Assembly (NCBI GenBank): GCA_041946825.1 | Contig: JBHGBD010000008.1 | Coordinates: 1 to 64,000, forward strand | DNA: 64,000 nucleotides | Source: CAZTHM01 sp041946825 | GTDB taxonomy: Bacteria; Acidobacteriota; Terriglobia; UBA7540 | Direction: 5' to 3' | Part shown: piece by piece, positions 50,569 through 59,733 of the stretch | How positions within the stretch are numbered: position 1 is the first letter of the stretch | Layout: the number at the start of each line of letters is the position of its first letter | The notes under the pieces: model-generated | What the model was told of the DNA's origin: nothing | Databases searched by the model: none | The model's input: the letters and a program-made list of their open reading frames with translations, nothing else | Made by a program: the position numbers and the translations under genes

Positions 50569-53500
50569 ATGCGTAGATGGAAAAGCAGCGTGGTGGTCAG
50601 CCTGTGGGTGGTCTTACTCCCGAGCATTGTTCTGGCGCAGCGCGAACGGGGCACGATCGTCGGTCGTGTCACGGACCCCTCAGGTGCTGTCATCCCGAAT
50701 GTCACCATTACCGTCACGAATGAGAATACCGGCGTTGTTTCGACGAGTGGCACAACGGGCGAAGGCATCTATACGGTCCCTGCCCTGCCGACCGGAATCT
50801 ACCGAGTCGAAGCCAAGAAAGATGGCTTTAAGACCGGGCAGGCTGAGCACATTGAAATCGGAGTCGCGCAGGAAGTTACCATTGACCTGACGCTGGAAGT
50901 TGGCGCCGTCACGGAGAAAGTGACGGTCACCGCGGAGGCGCCACTTCTTGATTTGACTTCCCCGGAAGTCGGCAATTCCATGAACGACAAACTCTTTCAC
51001 GAGTTGCCGATTGCCATCAGCGACGTCCGCCAGGCGCAGCAGTTCATCTTCCAGAGTTCTCCCGGAACCACTGGCGATACCTTTTCCGGCTCCATTAACG
51101 GTGGCCAGCTTTTCAGCCACGAGATCCTGATCGACGGCATCTCCATCGCCCGTTATGACATATCGGGTGGCAGCCTGGACGAGTTCACGCCCTCGGTGGA
51201 CGCCATCGGCGAGTTCAAGCTGCAGGCCAACAATTACTCGGCAGAGTATGGCGAGAGCCAGGGCGGGATCGTGAGCTTTACTATGAAGTCAGGGACCAAT
51301 GACTTTCATGGGAGCATCTACGAATTCCACCGCAACCGCGTCCTCGACGCTGCGGGATACAACGTCAACACCTTCGCCCCGAACGGCCTCGATTCCGGAG
51401 GCAACGCGGTCAAGGCGCAGCGGGTTGTGAACGATTTCGGTGGAACCGTTGGCGGACCCATCTGGATTCCCAAAATCTACAACGGTAGGAACAAGTCGTT
51501 CTTCTATTTCGCTTACGACGGTCTACGCAAGGTTGAGCGACCTCGCGGGCGGCTGATGAGCATGCCGACCGCTGCCCAACTGGATGGGGATTTCTCCGCG
51601 CTGCTGGGCGGCCAGCTCGCGAACTGCGGTCCCGATGCGGATCAACCCTGCAGCGATGCGCTCGGGCGTCCGATCATGCAAGGCGCCATCTATGACCCCG
51701 CATCGACTCGAACGGTGGCGGCGGGCGCGGTGGACGATGATCCGAATTATGGCACGGGGCTTACGAACAACAGCGGAAGCGGCGCGGTGATTCGCAACCC
51801 GTTTGACGGGAACATCATTCCGCAGGACCAGTGGAGCGCCGTATCGAGCAACATCCTCCCCTTCTACCAGCAAATCCCGCTGGTCAACCAGAACGTCTTT
51901 CGCAATGTGGCCCGGTCGGGGACCGGCCAGCCCTGGCTTAACGTGAACACCTGGAGCCTCAAAGTAGACCACACCTTAAACGACCGGCACCGCCTGTCGG
52001 GCAGCTTCAATTACAACAAACGTCCGCGTGCCAATGGCGTGGTCTTCTTCGGAGGGGGACCGCTCAACCTTGAACAGGTCCAATCTATTACGGGGCGCCA
52101 GGGACGCGTTGCCTGGGACTGGACGGTGAGCGACCACATGCTCAACCATTTTGCGGTTGGGTATAACCGCTTCACCAATCCTAACTACTCGAAAGTGGCC
52201 GACGAAGACTGGGCCGGGCAGATCGGTTTGACAGGGGTGACGGACGCGCACTTCCCGCAGTCCACCTTCGGAACCTCCTGCTTCAATCCCAGCGACCTGA
52301 GGTTGGGTTGCATCGGCTCGTCGACCAACAGCCTCAATGTGAGTGAGAGTTACATCATTGTGGACGATTTCAGCTACACGCGCGGAAAGCACCAGTTCAA
52401 ATGGGGCTTCGAAGGCCGGCGATACCGCCAGAACCAGCGCAACAAAGGCGGGACATCAGGTACCTTCGCATGGTCGAACACCCAGACCGCGCTTCCCGGT
52501 TTCCAGGGTAGTTTCGGCGGCGGATTATTCGACACCGGATGGCCGTTTGCCAGCTTCCTGCTGGGCACAGCCGACCGTGCCAGCCGCCCCGTGATCGAGG
52601 CGCAGACGGGCGATCGCCAGAGTCTCTACGTGCTCTATTTCCAGGACGACTGGCGGGCGACCTCGAAGCTGACCGTCAGCTACGGCCTGCGCTGGGACAT
52701 TCCCACGCCCCGCACGGAAGCGTTCAACCGCATCTCGGGCTTCGATCCAAGCGCGCCTAATCCGGGAGCGGATGGGATCGCTGGCGCCCTGGTCTTTCTC
52801 AGCGATCAGGGGAAGACGTCCTTCCAGGAGCACTACTGGCGCGAGCTCGGACCTCGCATCGGCCTGGCTTATCAGCTCAATTCCAAGACGGTGCTCCGCG
52901 CCGGATACGGTATTACCTACACGCCGCCTATCTCCAACTCCTGGGGCGGGTGGAACACTCAAGGGTTCAACAGCAGCATCGTGGTCAGCCACGGGACGCC
53001 GGATCCTCGCTTTGCCCCGGGTCCTGACCCGTGGGATCCCGTCTTGAATTGGGATAACGGCATGCCGCCTTTCACAGGCGTCCTGCCGGACACCAACCCT
53101 GCCTCGCAAAACTTCGACCAGTCCGGCGCTTTTATCGACTGGCTTAAGAGCGATTCGCTTCGCCAGCCGTACGTCCAGCAATGGAGCGTAGGATTCCAGC
53201 GCCAGTTGCCGGGCGATTCGGTGGTGGAAGTCAACTATGTCGGTAACAAGGGCACGCGCCTGATCGCTTCCCTCTTCAGCGCGGCAGTCAACGCGGCGCC
53301 CACGCGGTTCATGTCCCTGGTGGACGCGGACGGCAACGCCCTGGTCAACAAGACGTTCGGTGACCTGACGGCAAGCGACTGGGCGGTACTCAACGCTAAC
53401 GGCGTCACGGGCAAGCCCTACGCGAGTTTTCCCGATGATGTTCCGATCTCCCAGGCGCTCAAGCCGTATCCTCAGTACGCCGGCATCAACGACGTCTACC

Positions 53501-54354
53501 CGAATTTCGCGGCTTCCACCTACAACTCCTTGCAGGTAAGTTGGAGGAAGCGGCCGACGAAGGGATTGGCGTTCATTGCTGCCTACACATTCTCGAAGAC
53601 GCTGACCGACTCCGAGTCCGGTCATACGTACCACCACTACGGGTCACCGTACTCGGGCTATTACAACGTGACGCAATGGCCGGAAAACCGCAAGATTGAG
53701 AAGGCCGTGGCGGATTTCGATGTGCCCCACTCCATTAAGCTGACTTGGGTCTATGAGCTTCCTTTCGGTCGGGGAAAAGCGTTTGCCAACCGCGGGGGAG
53801 TGGTGGATAAGCTCATCGGAGGGTGGAAAGTGACCGGAATTCACAACTACGCTCCGGTGGGCGCGCCCTTCATTCCTTCCAGCTACATCCCCGCTGCGAT
53901 CTCGACCGGACCTTACGGCGGCGGGCACTGGGCCACCCGGCCGGATATGAACGGCGACTGGTCGGGAGTCAGCGGCAATGTGCAAGGATCCCTCAACCCG
54001 GACGGCACGCCCTACCTGAATGTTCCGGGCTTTGATTCCGGTACAGGATGTAATGGTCCGTTCTGCCTGGTCCCAACCAGCGCGGACGGTTACGCCCTGC
54101 ATCCCGGAAACGCGCCCCGGGTCTTCAGCAACATCCGCCTGCCCGGGCAGTTCTCCGAGCAGTTCGGGATCATTAAATCGATACCCTTCGCGGAAAACCG
54201 CTACGTGGAAATCATGGCGAATTTCTTCAACGCCTTCAACCGCCATGGTTTTGGCTACGTTGACCCGATTGTCGATTCACCGACCTTCGGGATGGTGCTG
54301 AGTCCCAGCCAGGGTCCGCGCAGCATTCAATTCGCTGCTCGTGTCGTCTTCTGA
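50569..54354 (+). CDS. Oar-type outer-membrane receptor (carboxypeptidase-regulatory domain plus TonB-dependent barrel)
   Basis: The 1261-residue protein has a signal peptide (VVVSLWVVLLPSIVLAQ), an N-terminal CarboxypepD_reg-like domain (GTIVGRVTDPSGAVIPNVTITVTN, about residues 25-105), a plug-like segment (HEILIDGISIARYD, GEFKLQANNYSAEYGES, GGIVSFTMKSGTNDFHGS) and a long beta-barrel ending in VDSPTFGMVLSPSQGPRSIQFAARVVF, with a terminal Phe typical of outer-membrane barrels. Such acidobacterial Oar-like proteins are thought to import large ligands or act in adhesion; the ligand is unknown. TGGAGG stands 5 nt before the ATG at 50569. A strong terminator follows, so it is monocistronic. Confidence 0.9.
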   Translation: MRRWKSSVVVSLWVVLLPSIVLAQRERGTIVGRVTDPSGAVIPNVTITVTNENTGVVSTSGTTGEGIYTVPALPTGIYRVEAKKDGFKTGQAEHIEIGVAQEVTIDLTLEVGAVTEKVTVTAEAPLLDLTSPEVGNSMNDKLFHELPIAISDVRQAQQFIFQSSPGTTGDTFSGSINGGQLFSHEILIDGISIARYDISGGSLDEFTPSVDAIGEFKLQANNYSAEYGESQGGIVSFTMKSGTNDFHGSIYEFHRNRVLDAAGYNVNTFAPNGLDSGGNAVKAQRVVNDFGGTVGGPIWIPKIYNGRNKSFFYFAYDGLRKVERPRGRLMSMPTAAQLDGDFSALLGGQLANCGPDADQPCSDALGRPIMQGAIYDPASTRTVAAGAVDDDPNYGTGLTNNSGSGAVIRNPFDGNIIPQDQWSAVSSNILPFYQQIPLVNQNVFRNVARSGTGQPWLNVNTWSLKVDHTLNDRHRLSGSFNYNKRPRANGVVFFGGGPLNLEQVQSITGRQGRVAWDWTVSDHMLNHFAVGYNRFTNPNYSKVADEDWAGQIGLTGVTDAHFPQSTFGTSCFNPSDLRLGCIGSSTNSLNVSESYIIVDDFSYTRGKHQFKWGFEGRRYRQNQRNKGGTSGTFAWSNTQTALPGFQGSFGGGLFDTGWPFASFLLGTADRASRPVIEAQTGDRQSLYVLYFQDDWRATSKLTVSYGLRWDIPTPRTEAFNRISGFDPSAPNPGADGIAGALVFLSDQGKTSFQEHYWRELGPRIGLAYQLNSKTVLRAGYGITYTPPISNSWGGWNTQGFNSSIVVSHGTPDPRFAPGPDPWDPVLNWDNGMPPFTGVLPDTNPASQNFDQSGAFIDWLKSDSLRQPYVQQWSVGFQRQLPGDSVVEVNYVGNKGTRLIASLFSAAVNAAPTRFMSLVDADGNALVNKTFGDLTASDWAVLNANGVTGKPYASFPDDVPISQALKPYPQYAGINDVYPNFAASTYNSLQVSWRKRPTKGLAFIAAYTFSKTLTDSESGHTYHHYGSPYSGYYNVTQWPENRKIEKAVADFDVPHSIKLTWVYELPFGRGKAFANRGGVVDKLIGGWKVTGIHNYAPVGAPFIPSSYIPAAISTGPYGGGHWATRPDMNGDWSGVSGNVQGSLNPDGTPYLNVPGFDSGTGCNGPFCLVPTSADGYALHPGNAPRVFSNIRLPGQFSEQFGIIKSIPFAENRYVEIMANFFNAFNRHGFGYVDPIVDSPTFGMVLSPSQGPRSIQFAARVVF

Positions 54355-54386
54355 AGGCTGCGCGCGAGCGCGGGATCGAATCCTAC

Positions 54387-54422
54387 ACCCCGCAGCCCTC
54401 GGGCTGCGGGGTTCCCGTTTTT
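54387..54422 (+). terminator. Strong rho-independent terminator
   Basis: ACCCCGCAGCCC pairs with GGGCTGCGGGGT around a minimal loop, followed by TCCCGTTTTT. It ends the first receptor gene and insulates the sulfatase-like gene. Confidence 0.85.
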
Positions 54423-54493
54423 GCGCCGCTGCATCGGAGTCTGTACACGAGACTTCCCCAATCCACCCTCCGCCGCGATAGAATGGAAATGCC

Positions 54494-56632
54494 ATGAGGT
54501 CAGGTGACCGCATACGAAGGCGGGTGTTCCGGACGCCCAAGGGGGTGATTCTTTTTTCTACCCTTCTTGTCGTCGTCGGTCTGATGGCATGTCAAAAGGC
54601 GGCTCCGCCCGCCCCGGAGGCTCGCGATGCGAGCGTTCTATTCATCACTCTCGACACGACACGCGCGGATCATTTGAGTTGCTATTCGAATGATGCTGTC
54701 GAGCCGGCGTCCACTCGGAAGCAAAGCTCGGCGAGAGCAACGCCGCCGCGTCGCGGAGCCAAAACTCCGCACCTTGATGCTCTGGCCGCTCGCGGTGTGC
54801 GATTCGCTCGCGCCATTGCCGCTGTACCGCTGACCCTTCCTTCTCATGCCACGATGTTCACAGGGACATATCCCGAGGTCCACCAGCTTCGCGACATGGG
54901 CGGATTCACGCTCGACCCCAAACATCGAACGCTTGCCAGCATGGCGCGCGCGGCGGGATACACGACCGCCGCCTTCGTTGGCTCCAAAGCCGTAGGGCGA
55001 GTCTTCGGACTTCAGCAGGGCTTTGATACCTACGATGACGAAATGCCGTCGCGCCGCCAGCAGGAGGAAGGCAAGCTTCCGGGCGTATTTCCTGAGCGCC
55101 GAGCCGCCGTGACCACCGACCGGACGCTCGATTGGTTGAAGCAGCACGGTCGCGAACGCTTCTTTCTCTGGGTTCACTACTACGACGCTCACGAGCCCTA
55201 CGAACCTCCAGACCCATTCAAAAGTCAATACCCCGGTGATCCATACTCGGGGGAGATTGCGTATACCGACGCCCAGGTGGGAAGAATCTTTGACTTCCTT
55301 GATCAACAGAATCTTCGCAACCGCACGCTGGTCATCGTGGTGGGCGACCACGGCGAGGGGTTGAACGATCATGGCGAGGGCGCGCACGGCATCTTCATTT
55401 ACGATGACACGATGCACGTGCCGCTCATCATTGCCGGGCCGGGCGTGCCCACCGGCAAGGTCGTGAACCACCAAACGCGCGGGATCGACTTACTGCCCAC
55501 CGTTGCCGAGTTTCTCCGGCTCTCCCCCAACCCTGCCGCGCAGGGAGTCAGCCTTTGGCCGCTTATCGAGCACGGCCAGCCCTCGCCTGGCAGCGGAACG
55601 AACTACGCTTACATCGAGACCCTGTATCCCAAAACCTATATGAACTGGTCAGAGCTGCGCGGCATGCGCACCGACCGCTGGAAGTTCATCCTCGCCCCCA
55701 GGCCCGAGCTCTACGACCTCGAGAAGGATCCCGGAGAAAGAGAGAATGTGGTCGCGCGTCACCCTGCCGAGGCGGATCAACTTCAAAAGAAGATCTGGGA
55801 AGTCGTCGGGCCGGCAACGAAAGATCAGAAGCTCACTTACACTCCGGTCAACAAGGAGACCCGGCAGGAACTTGAGTCGCTCGGCTACGTCAGCGCCGGC
55901 TCGCCACGCGAACTCATCCTGAATATGTCGGGGCCCGATCCCAAAGACCGTGTATCCACGCTTCAGGCGATGCAACAATACGACCGCGCGATGAAGGTTG
56001 GCGCATTTGCCCAGGCCGCGCGGGTCATGGACGCCGCCGTTAAGAAGGACGCGACCAACCCGCTTGCCCGCCTCTACCTGGCCACCGCCTACGAGAGGAT
56101 GCGCGATTGGCGCCGCGCCATTGAAACGTATCGCGGGGCCGTGGAGATTAACGTCGCGACCGACGAGATCCTTTCGCGCCTCGGCAAGGCTTACCTCCGC
56201 GTGGGGGACCGGGAGGACGCCGTAAATGCCATGGAGGCCGCGGGGCGGATTAATCCTACTGACCTCGACAACTTCAGCAACCTGGGAACGGCGTATTTGC
56301 AGTTGAAGCGTCTCGCCGACGCGGAAAAAGCCTTTCGGGCCATCCTTCTGCAAGACAGCAAATACGCCGCCGCTTACAACGGCCTGGGGCTCATCGCCAT
56401 CGAGCGCGGCGACGGCGATGCGGCGCGAGTCAATTTCGAGAAAGCTCTTGAGTTCGACCCGGAGCAATACGAGGCCATGCTCAATCTGGGCGTCCTTTTT
56501 CAGCGTGCGGGAGTGAAAGACCAGGCTCTGCGCTACCTGAAGATGTTTTCCGAGAAGGCGCCACGAGAGAATTACGGCAACTTGCTCCCGCAGGTTCGCG
56601 AAGCGATCCAGGAATTGCGCGCCGGGTCGTGA
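54494..56632 (+). CDS. Sulfatase-like lipoprotein with C-terminal TPR repeats
   Basis: The 712-residue protein is a predicted lipoprotein (lipobox LMAC, Cys33). Residues about 45-420 are an alkaline-phosphatase/sulfatase-superfamily domain: VLFITLDTTRADHLSC (metal Asp), TPHLDALAARGVRFARA, LPSHATMFTG, and VGDHGEGLNDHGEGAHG. The formylglycine motif C/S-x-P-x-R is absent: the nucleophile region reads PLTLPSHATM, so a Thr is the likely nucleophile. This points to a phosphohydrolase or transferase more than a sulfatase. About six TPRs fill residues 480-705. A low-complexity insert follows the first metal motif. Its place between two Oar-type receptors suggests a shared envelope pathway. Confidence 0.85.
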   Translation: MRSGDRIRRRVFRTPKGVILFSTLLVVVGLMACQKAAPPAPEARDASVLFITLDTTRADHLSCYSNDAVEPASTRKQSSARATPPRRGAKTPHLDALAARGVRFARAIAAVPLTLPSHATMFTGTYPEVHQLRDMGGFTLDPKHRTLASMARAAGYTTAAFVGSKAVGRVFGLQQGFDTYDDEMPSRRQQEEGKLPGVFPERRAAVTTDRTLDWLKQHGRERFFLWVHYYDAHEPYEPPDPFKSQYPGDPYSGEIAYTDAQVGRIFDFLDQQNLRNRTLVIVVGDHGEGLNDHGEGAHGIFIYDDTMHVPLIIAGPGVPTGKVVNHQTRGIDLLPTVAEFLRLSPNPAAQGVSLWPLIEHGQPSPGSGTNYAYIETLYPKTYMNWSELRGMRTDRWKFILAPRPELYDLEKDPGERENVVARHPAEADQLQKKIWEVVGPATKDQKLTYTPVNKETRQELESLGYVSAGSPRELILNMSGPDPKDRVSTLQAMQQYDRAMKVGAFAQAARVMDAAVKKDATNPLARLYLATAYERMRDWRRAIETYRGAVEINVATDEILSRLGKAYLRVGDREDAVNAMEAAGRINPTDLDNFSNLGTAYLQLKRLADAEKAFRAILLQDSKYAAAYNGLGLIAIERGDGDAARVNFEKALEFDPEQYEAMLNLGVLFQRAGVKDQALRYLKMFSEKAPRENYGNLLPQVREAIQELRAGS

Positions 56633-56815
56633 GTCGCGTTCCGTATCAGTCCTTCCCAGACGCTGCAACTTCTCACGAGGGGTTAAATATTCACCGAGAG
56701 ATTTCTCCCGGAGCGTATCTCCTTCGACGGACGGTCGCCTTGGAGCGGTAAAGCGGGACGGGGATGATGGCCCTTCCCTTCATGATTGGCGCTTAATTGA
56801 CCGGTCCCCGCACGG

Positions 56816-57901
56816 ATGCTACGATTCATCCTGTTCATGCCACACAACTGCCAGAGGCGTCGCTCCCCGACATTCCTGCTGACCGTAACCGTCCTGCTCC
56901 TCCCCTCGATCGTATCAGGCCAGATGCCCGAATCGCCGCAAGGCTGCGCGAAGGCTGCGCAACAAGTGGAAGAAGGCAAGCGCGCGGCCGCTGTCGGGCG
57001 CACCGCTGAGGCAATTGTGGCCTTTCGTGCGGCGTCGGATGTCTGCCCGGGTGATCCCACGGCGAGATTGGAGCTGGCCCGCGCGCAACTTGCGGCGAGG
57101 AAGTTCAAGGAGGCCGAGGAATCGGCGCGCAAAGTCTGGGAGCGGCACCCACGGTCTGAGACCGCGCAACTGCTCCTCGCCCACAGCCTGATTATGCAGG
57201 AACGCTTTCAGGAATCAGGCCAATTGTTGCGCAAGCTGCTTGACCAGAACGATCTCAATCCCGAAGCTCATAAACTCATGGGTATCACGCTCTTCTTCTA
57301 CAAGGAATATGTCCTGGCGGAGCACGAATTGGGGATGGCGCTCAGGCAGAATCCTGACGACCGGGAGGCTTTGTACTATTTGGGGCGCGTCTACTATACC
57401 CAGAACAACTTCGGGCCGGCGGTTCAAGCCTTTCAACGCCTGATTGCGAACGACCCGAATTCCTTCAAGGGATATGACAATCTGGGGTTGTGCTATCAGG
57501 CGCTGGGCGAGGCTGAGGAGGCCATGGCAGCATTCAAGCAATCGCAAGAAATCTCCAGAAACCTGGATCCCACATATGATTGGCCGCACGCCAACCTCGC
57601 CGAACTATTGATCCAGGAGAACCGGCTTGATGAAGCGCTGCCGTCGGCACGGGAGGCGGTTCGAATCAACCCTCAATCGGCGCGCAATCATTACCTGCTG
57701 GCCAAAGTCCTGGCGCGGGGGGAGGGAATCGAAGAATCGGTGTCGCACCTCCGCCGCGCAATCCAACTCGACCCCCAGTACCCGGAGGCGCACTACTTGT
57801 TAGGCCAGGTATTTCAGAAGTTGGGACATCGGGAGGACGCGGCGCGGGAGTTTGCCCTTTTTGAGCAAATCAGCAAGGCTACTCCGCACAAGAAGAAATA
57901 G
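56816..57901 (+). CDS. Exported TPR-repeat protein
   Basis: The 361-residue protein has a signal-like segment (FLLTVTVLLLPSIVSGQ) and about eight TPRs: AEAIVAFRAASDVCPGDP, PEAHKLMGITLFFYKEYVLAE, YYLGRVYYTQNNFGPAVQAFQ, GYDNLGLCYQALGEAEEAM and HYLLGQVFQKLGHREDAAREF. It is probably a periplasmic or outer-membrane scaffold. No start is clearly best; ATG 56816 or 56840 both precede the signal segment. It is in the run with the sulfatase-like and FG-GAP genes. Confidence 0.82.
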   Translation: MLRFILFMPHNCQRRRSPTFLLTVTVLLLPSIVSGQMPESPQGCAKAAQQVEEGKRAAAVGRTAEAIVAFRAASDVCPGDPTARLELARAQLAARKFKEAEESARKVWERHPRSETAQLLLAHSLIMQERFQESGQLLRKLLDQNDLNPEAHKLMGITLFFYKEYVLAEHELGMALRQNPDDREALYYLGRVYYTQNNFGPAVQAFQRLIANDPNSFKGYDNLGLCYQALGEAEEAMAAFKQSQEISRNLDPTYDWPHANLAELLIQENRLDEALPSAREAVRINPQSARNHYLLAKVLARGEGIEESVSHLRRAIQLDPQYPEAHYLLGQVFQKLGHREDAAREFALFEQISKATPHKKK

Positions 57902-57973
57902 CTTGCCCATCATCCCGCGCACGATTGAAGCACAGCGAGCTCCGGTTGATCTGGCCTGCCGCGGCGAGAGCGC

Positions 57974-59731
57974 ATGGAAGTGAATCTCCCGCGATATAAT
58001 CCTTTCGTGAATCGACGCCGCTTCCTCTCCGATCTCTTTCGAGCAACCGGTTGCGCGCTTCTTCCTCTTCACAAGCTTGCTTCTCTTGGAGAGCCATCTC
58101 CCCAACCCTCCGGATATATTCCTCGCTATGTTGACGCTGCGGAGCGAGCGGGCCTGACGGCAAGAACTGTTATTGCGGGCCACGAAAGCAAGGATTTCCT
58201 TCTGTCCACTACGGGCGGCGGGGTCGCCGTCTTCGACTACGACAACGATGGCTGGCTCGACATCTTCATCGTCAACGGCGGGGGGTTGAGCGGATTTCCC
58301 AAAGGACAGGAGCCAAGAAGCCGCCTGTACAAGAACCAGCGCAACGGGACGTTCATCGACGTCACGGACGAATCCGGCCTGACGCCCCACGCATGGGGAC
58401 AGGGCGTTTGCGTGGGCGATTACGACAACGACGGCTCGCTCGATTTGTTCGTTACTTGTTACGGAAAGAACGCGCTCTACCACAACAACGGCGACGGGAC
58501 TTTCACCGACGTGACGCGCGAAGCGGGCCTGCTCCAGCCGGAGGACCACTGGAATTCCGGCGCCGCTTTCCTGGACTACGATCGCGACGGCCACCTGGAC
58601 CTGATTGTGAGCAATTACGTCGGATACAAGTACGGCACCATCCTTTATGAGAGCAATCCTTCGCTGGTTGGAGAGCAGTCGCCGGTACTCTATGGCGTCG
58701 CCGGCCTCGAAGGTACGCGCAACATTCTCTACCGGAACAACGGGAATGGCACTTTCACGGACGTCTCCAAACAAGCCGGAATCTGGAAGCCGGACCTCAC
58801 GTACGGATTCACGCCGTGCGTCGCCGACTACGACAACGACGGCTGGCCCGACATCTATGTGGCGGATGATTCCACGCCGAGCCTGCTGTTTCTGAATAAC
58901 CATGACGGAACGTTCCGCGAGACCGGTTTGCTGGCCGGCGTCGCCTTCGATCTCAACGGCCGCACGCAGGCGGGGATGGGCGTTGACGCGGGCGACTACG
59001 ACGGCGACGGCTCCTTCGATATCATTAAGACCAACTTCTCCGACGAAACGCCGGCGCTGTTCCACAACGAAGGCAACGGCTTCTTCACCGACGTGACCTT
59101 TCCAGCGGGATTGGCCGGGTTGACGCGGACGGTCAAGTGGGGCACGTCGTTTTTGGATTTCGACAATGATGGCCGGCCTGACATTCTCATTGCCAGCGGC
59201 CCGATCTATCCCCCTGGGACACCGCACCCAATGGGACCCGAAGAGGGAAGGAAGTTTCTACTTCGCAACCAGGGTAACGGTCGGTTTGAAGATATCTCCG
59301 ATCGCGCCGGACCCGGCCTGGCTATTTCGCGCTGCAGCCGTGGTGCGGCGTTCGGCGACCTCTTCCGGACGGGCCAAATTGATGTGGTCATCAATAATGT
59401 GAATGACCGGCCGACGCTTCTGCGCAATGACGCGCCCTCTGAAAACGCCTGGATTCTGGTCAAACTGGTGGGAACTAAAACCAACCGCGCGGCGATTGGC
59501 TCGAGGGTGATTGTGGAAACGGAAGGCCGACGGCAAATGCAGGAAGTCCGGAGCGGCGGAAGCTTCTGCTCACAGAACGACTTGAGGCTGCACTTCGGCC
59601 TGGGCAGCGCCAAGGATGCGGACCTGGAAGTGCGATGGCTGAGCGGGGCGAAGGAGAAATTCCGGGTATCGGCAAATCGTTTTGTGACCATTCAAGAGGG
59701 CAAGGGAGTCATCTCGCAGGAAGAATCCTGA
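57974..59731 (+). CDS. Tat-exported FG-GAP/ASPIC-UnbV (CRTAC1-like) protein
   Basis: The 585-residue protein has a twin-arginine signal (NRRRFLSDL, then a hydrophobic stretch) and at least six calcium-type FG-GAP loops: DYDNDGWLDIFI, DYDNDGSLDLFV, DYDRDGHLDLIV, DYDNDGWPDIYV, DYDGDGSFDIIK and DFDNDGRPDILI. It ends in an ASPIC/UnbV domain (ENAWILVKLVGTKTNRAAIGSRV to LHFGLGSA). The fold is a calcium-stabilised beta-propeller resembling cartilage acidic protein 1. Export by Tat suggests a folded, cofactor-loaded protein. Function unknown. Two starts are possible: ATG 57974 and GTG 58007, the latter placing the Arg pair closer to the N-terminus. The next gene starts 2 bp after its stop. Confidence 0.87.
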   Translation: MEVNLPRYNPFVNRRRFLSDLFRATGCALLPLHKLASLGEPSPQPSGYIPRYVDAAERAGLTARTVIAGHESKDFLLSTTGGGVAVFDYDNDGWLDIFIVNGGGLSGFPKGQEPRSRLYKNQRNGTFIDVTDESGLTPHAWGQGVCVGDYDNDGSLDLFVTCYGKNALYHNNGDGTFTDVTREAGLLQPEDHWNSGAAFLDYDRDGHLDLIVSNYVGYKYGTILYESNPSLVGEQSPVLYGVAGLEGTRNILYRNNGNGTFTDVSKQAGIWKPDLTYGFTPCVADYDNDGWPDIYVADDSTPSLLFLNNHDGTFRETGLLAGVAFDLNGRTQAGMGVDAGDYDGDGSFDIIKTNFSDETPALFHNEGNGFFTDVTFPAGLAGLTRTVKWGTSFLDFDNDGRPDILIASGPIYPPGTPHPMGPEEGRKFLLRNQGNGRFEDISDRAGPGLAISRCSRGAAFGDLFRTGQIDVVINNVNDRPTLLRNDAPSENAWILVKLVGTKTNRAAIGSRVIVETEGRRQMQEVRSGGSFCSQNDLRLHFGLGSAKDADLEVRWLSGAKEKFRVSANRFVTIQEGKGVISQEES

Positions 59732-59733
59732 CG

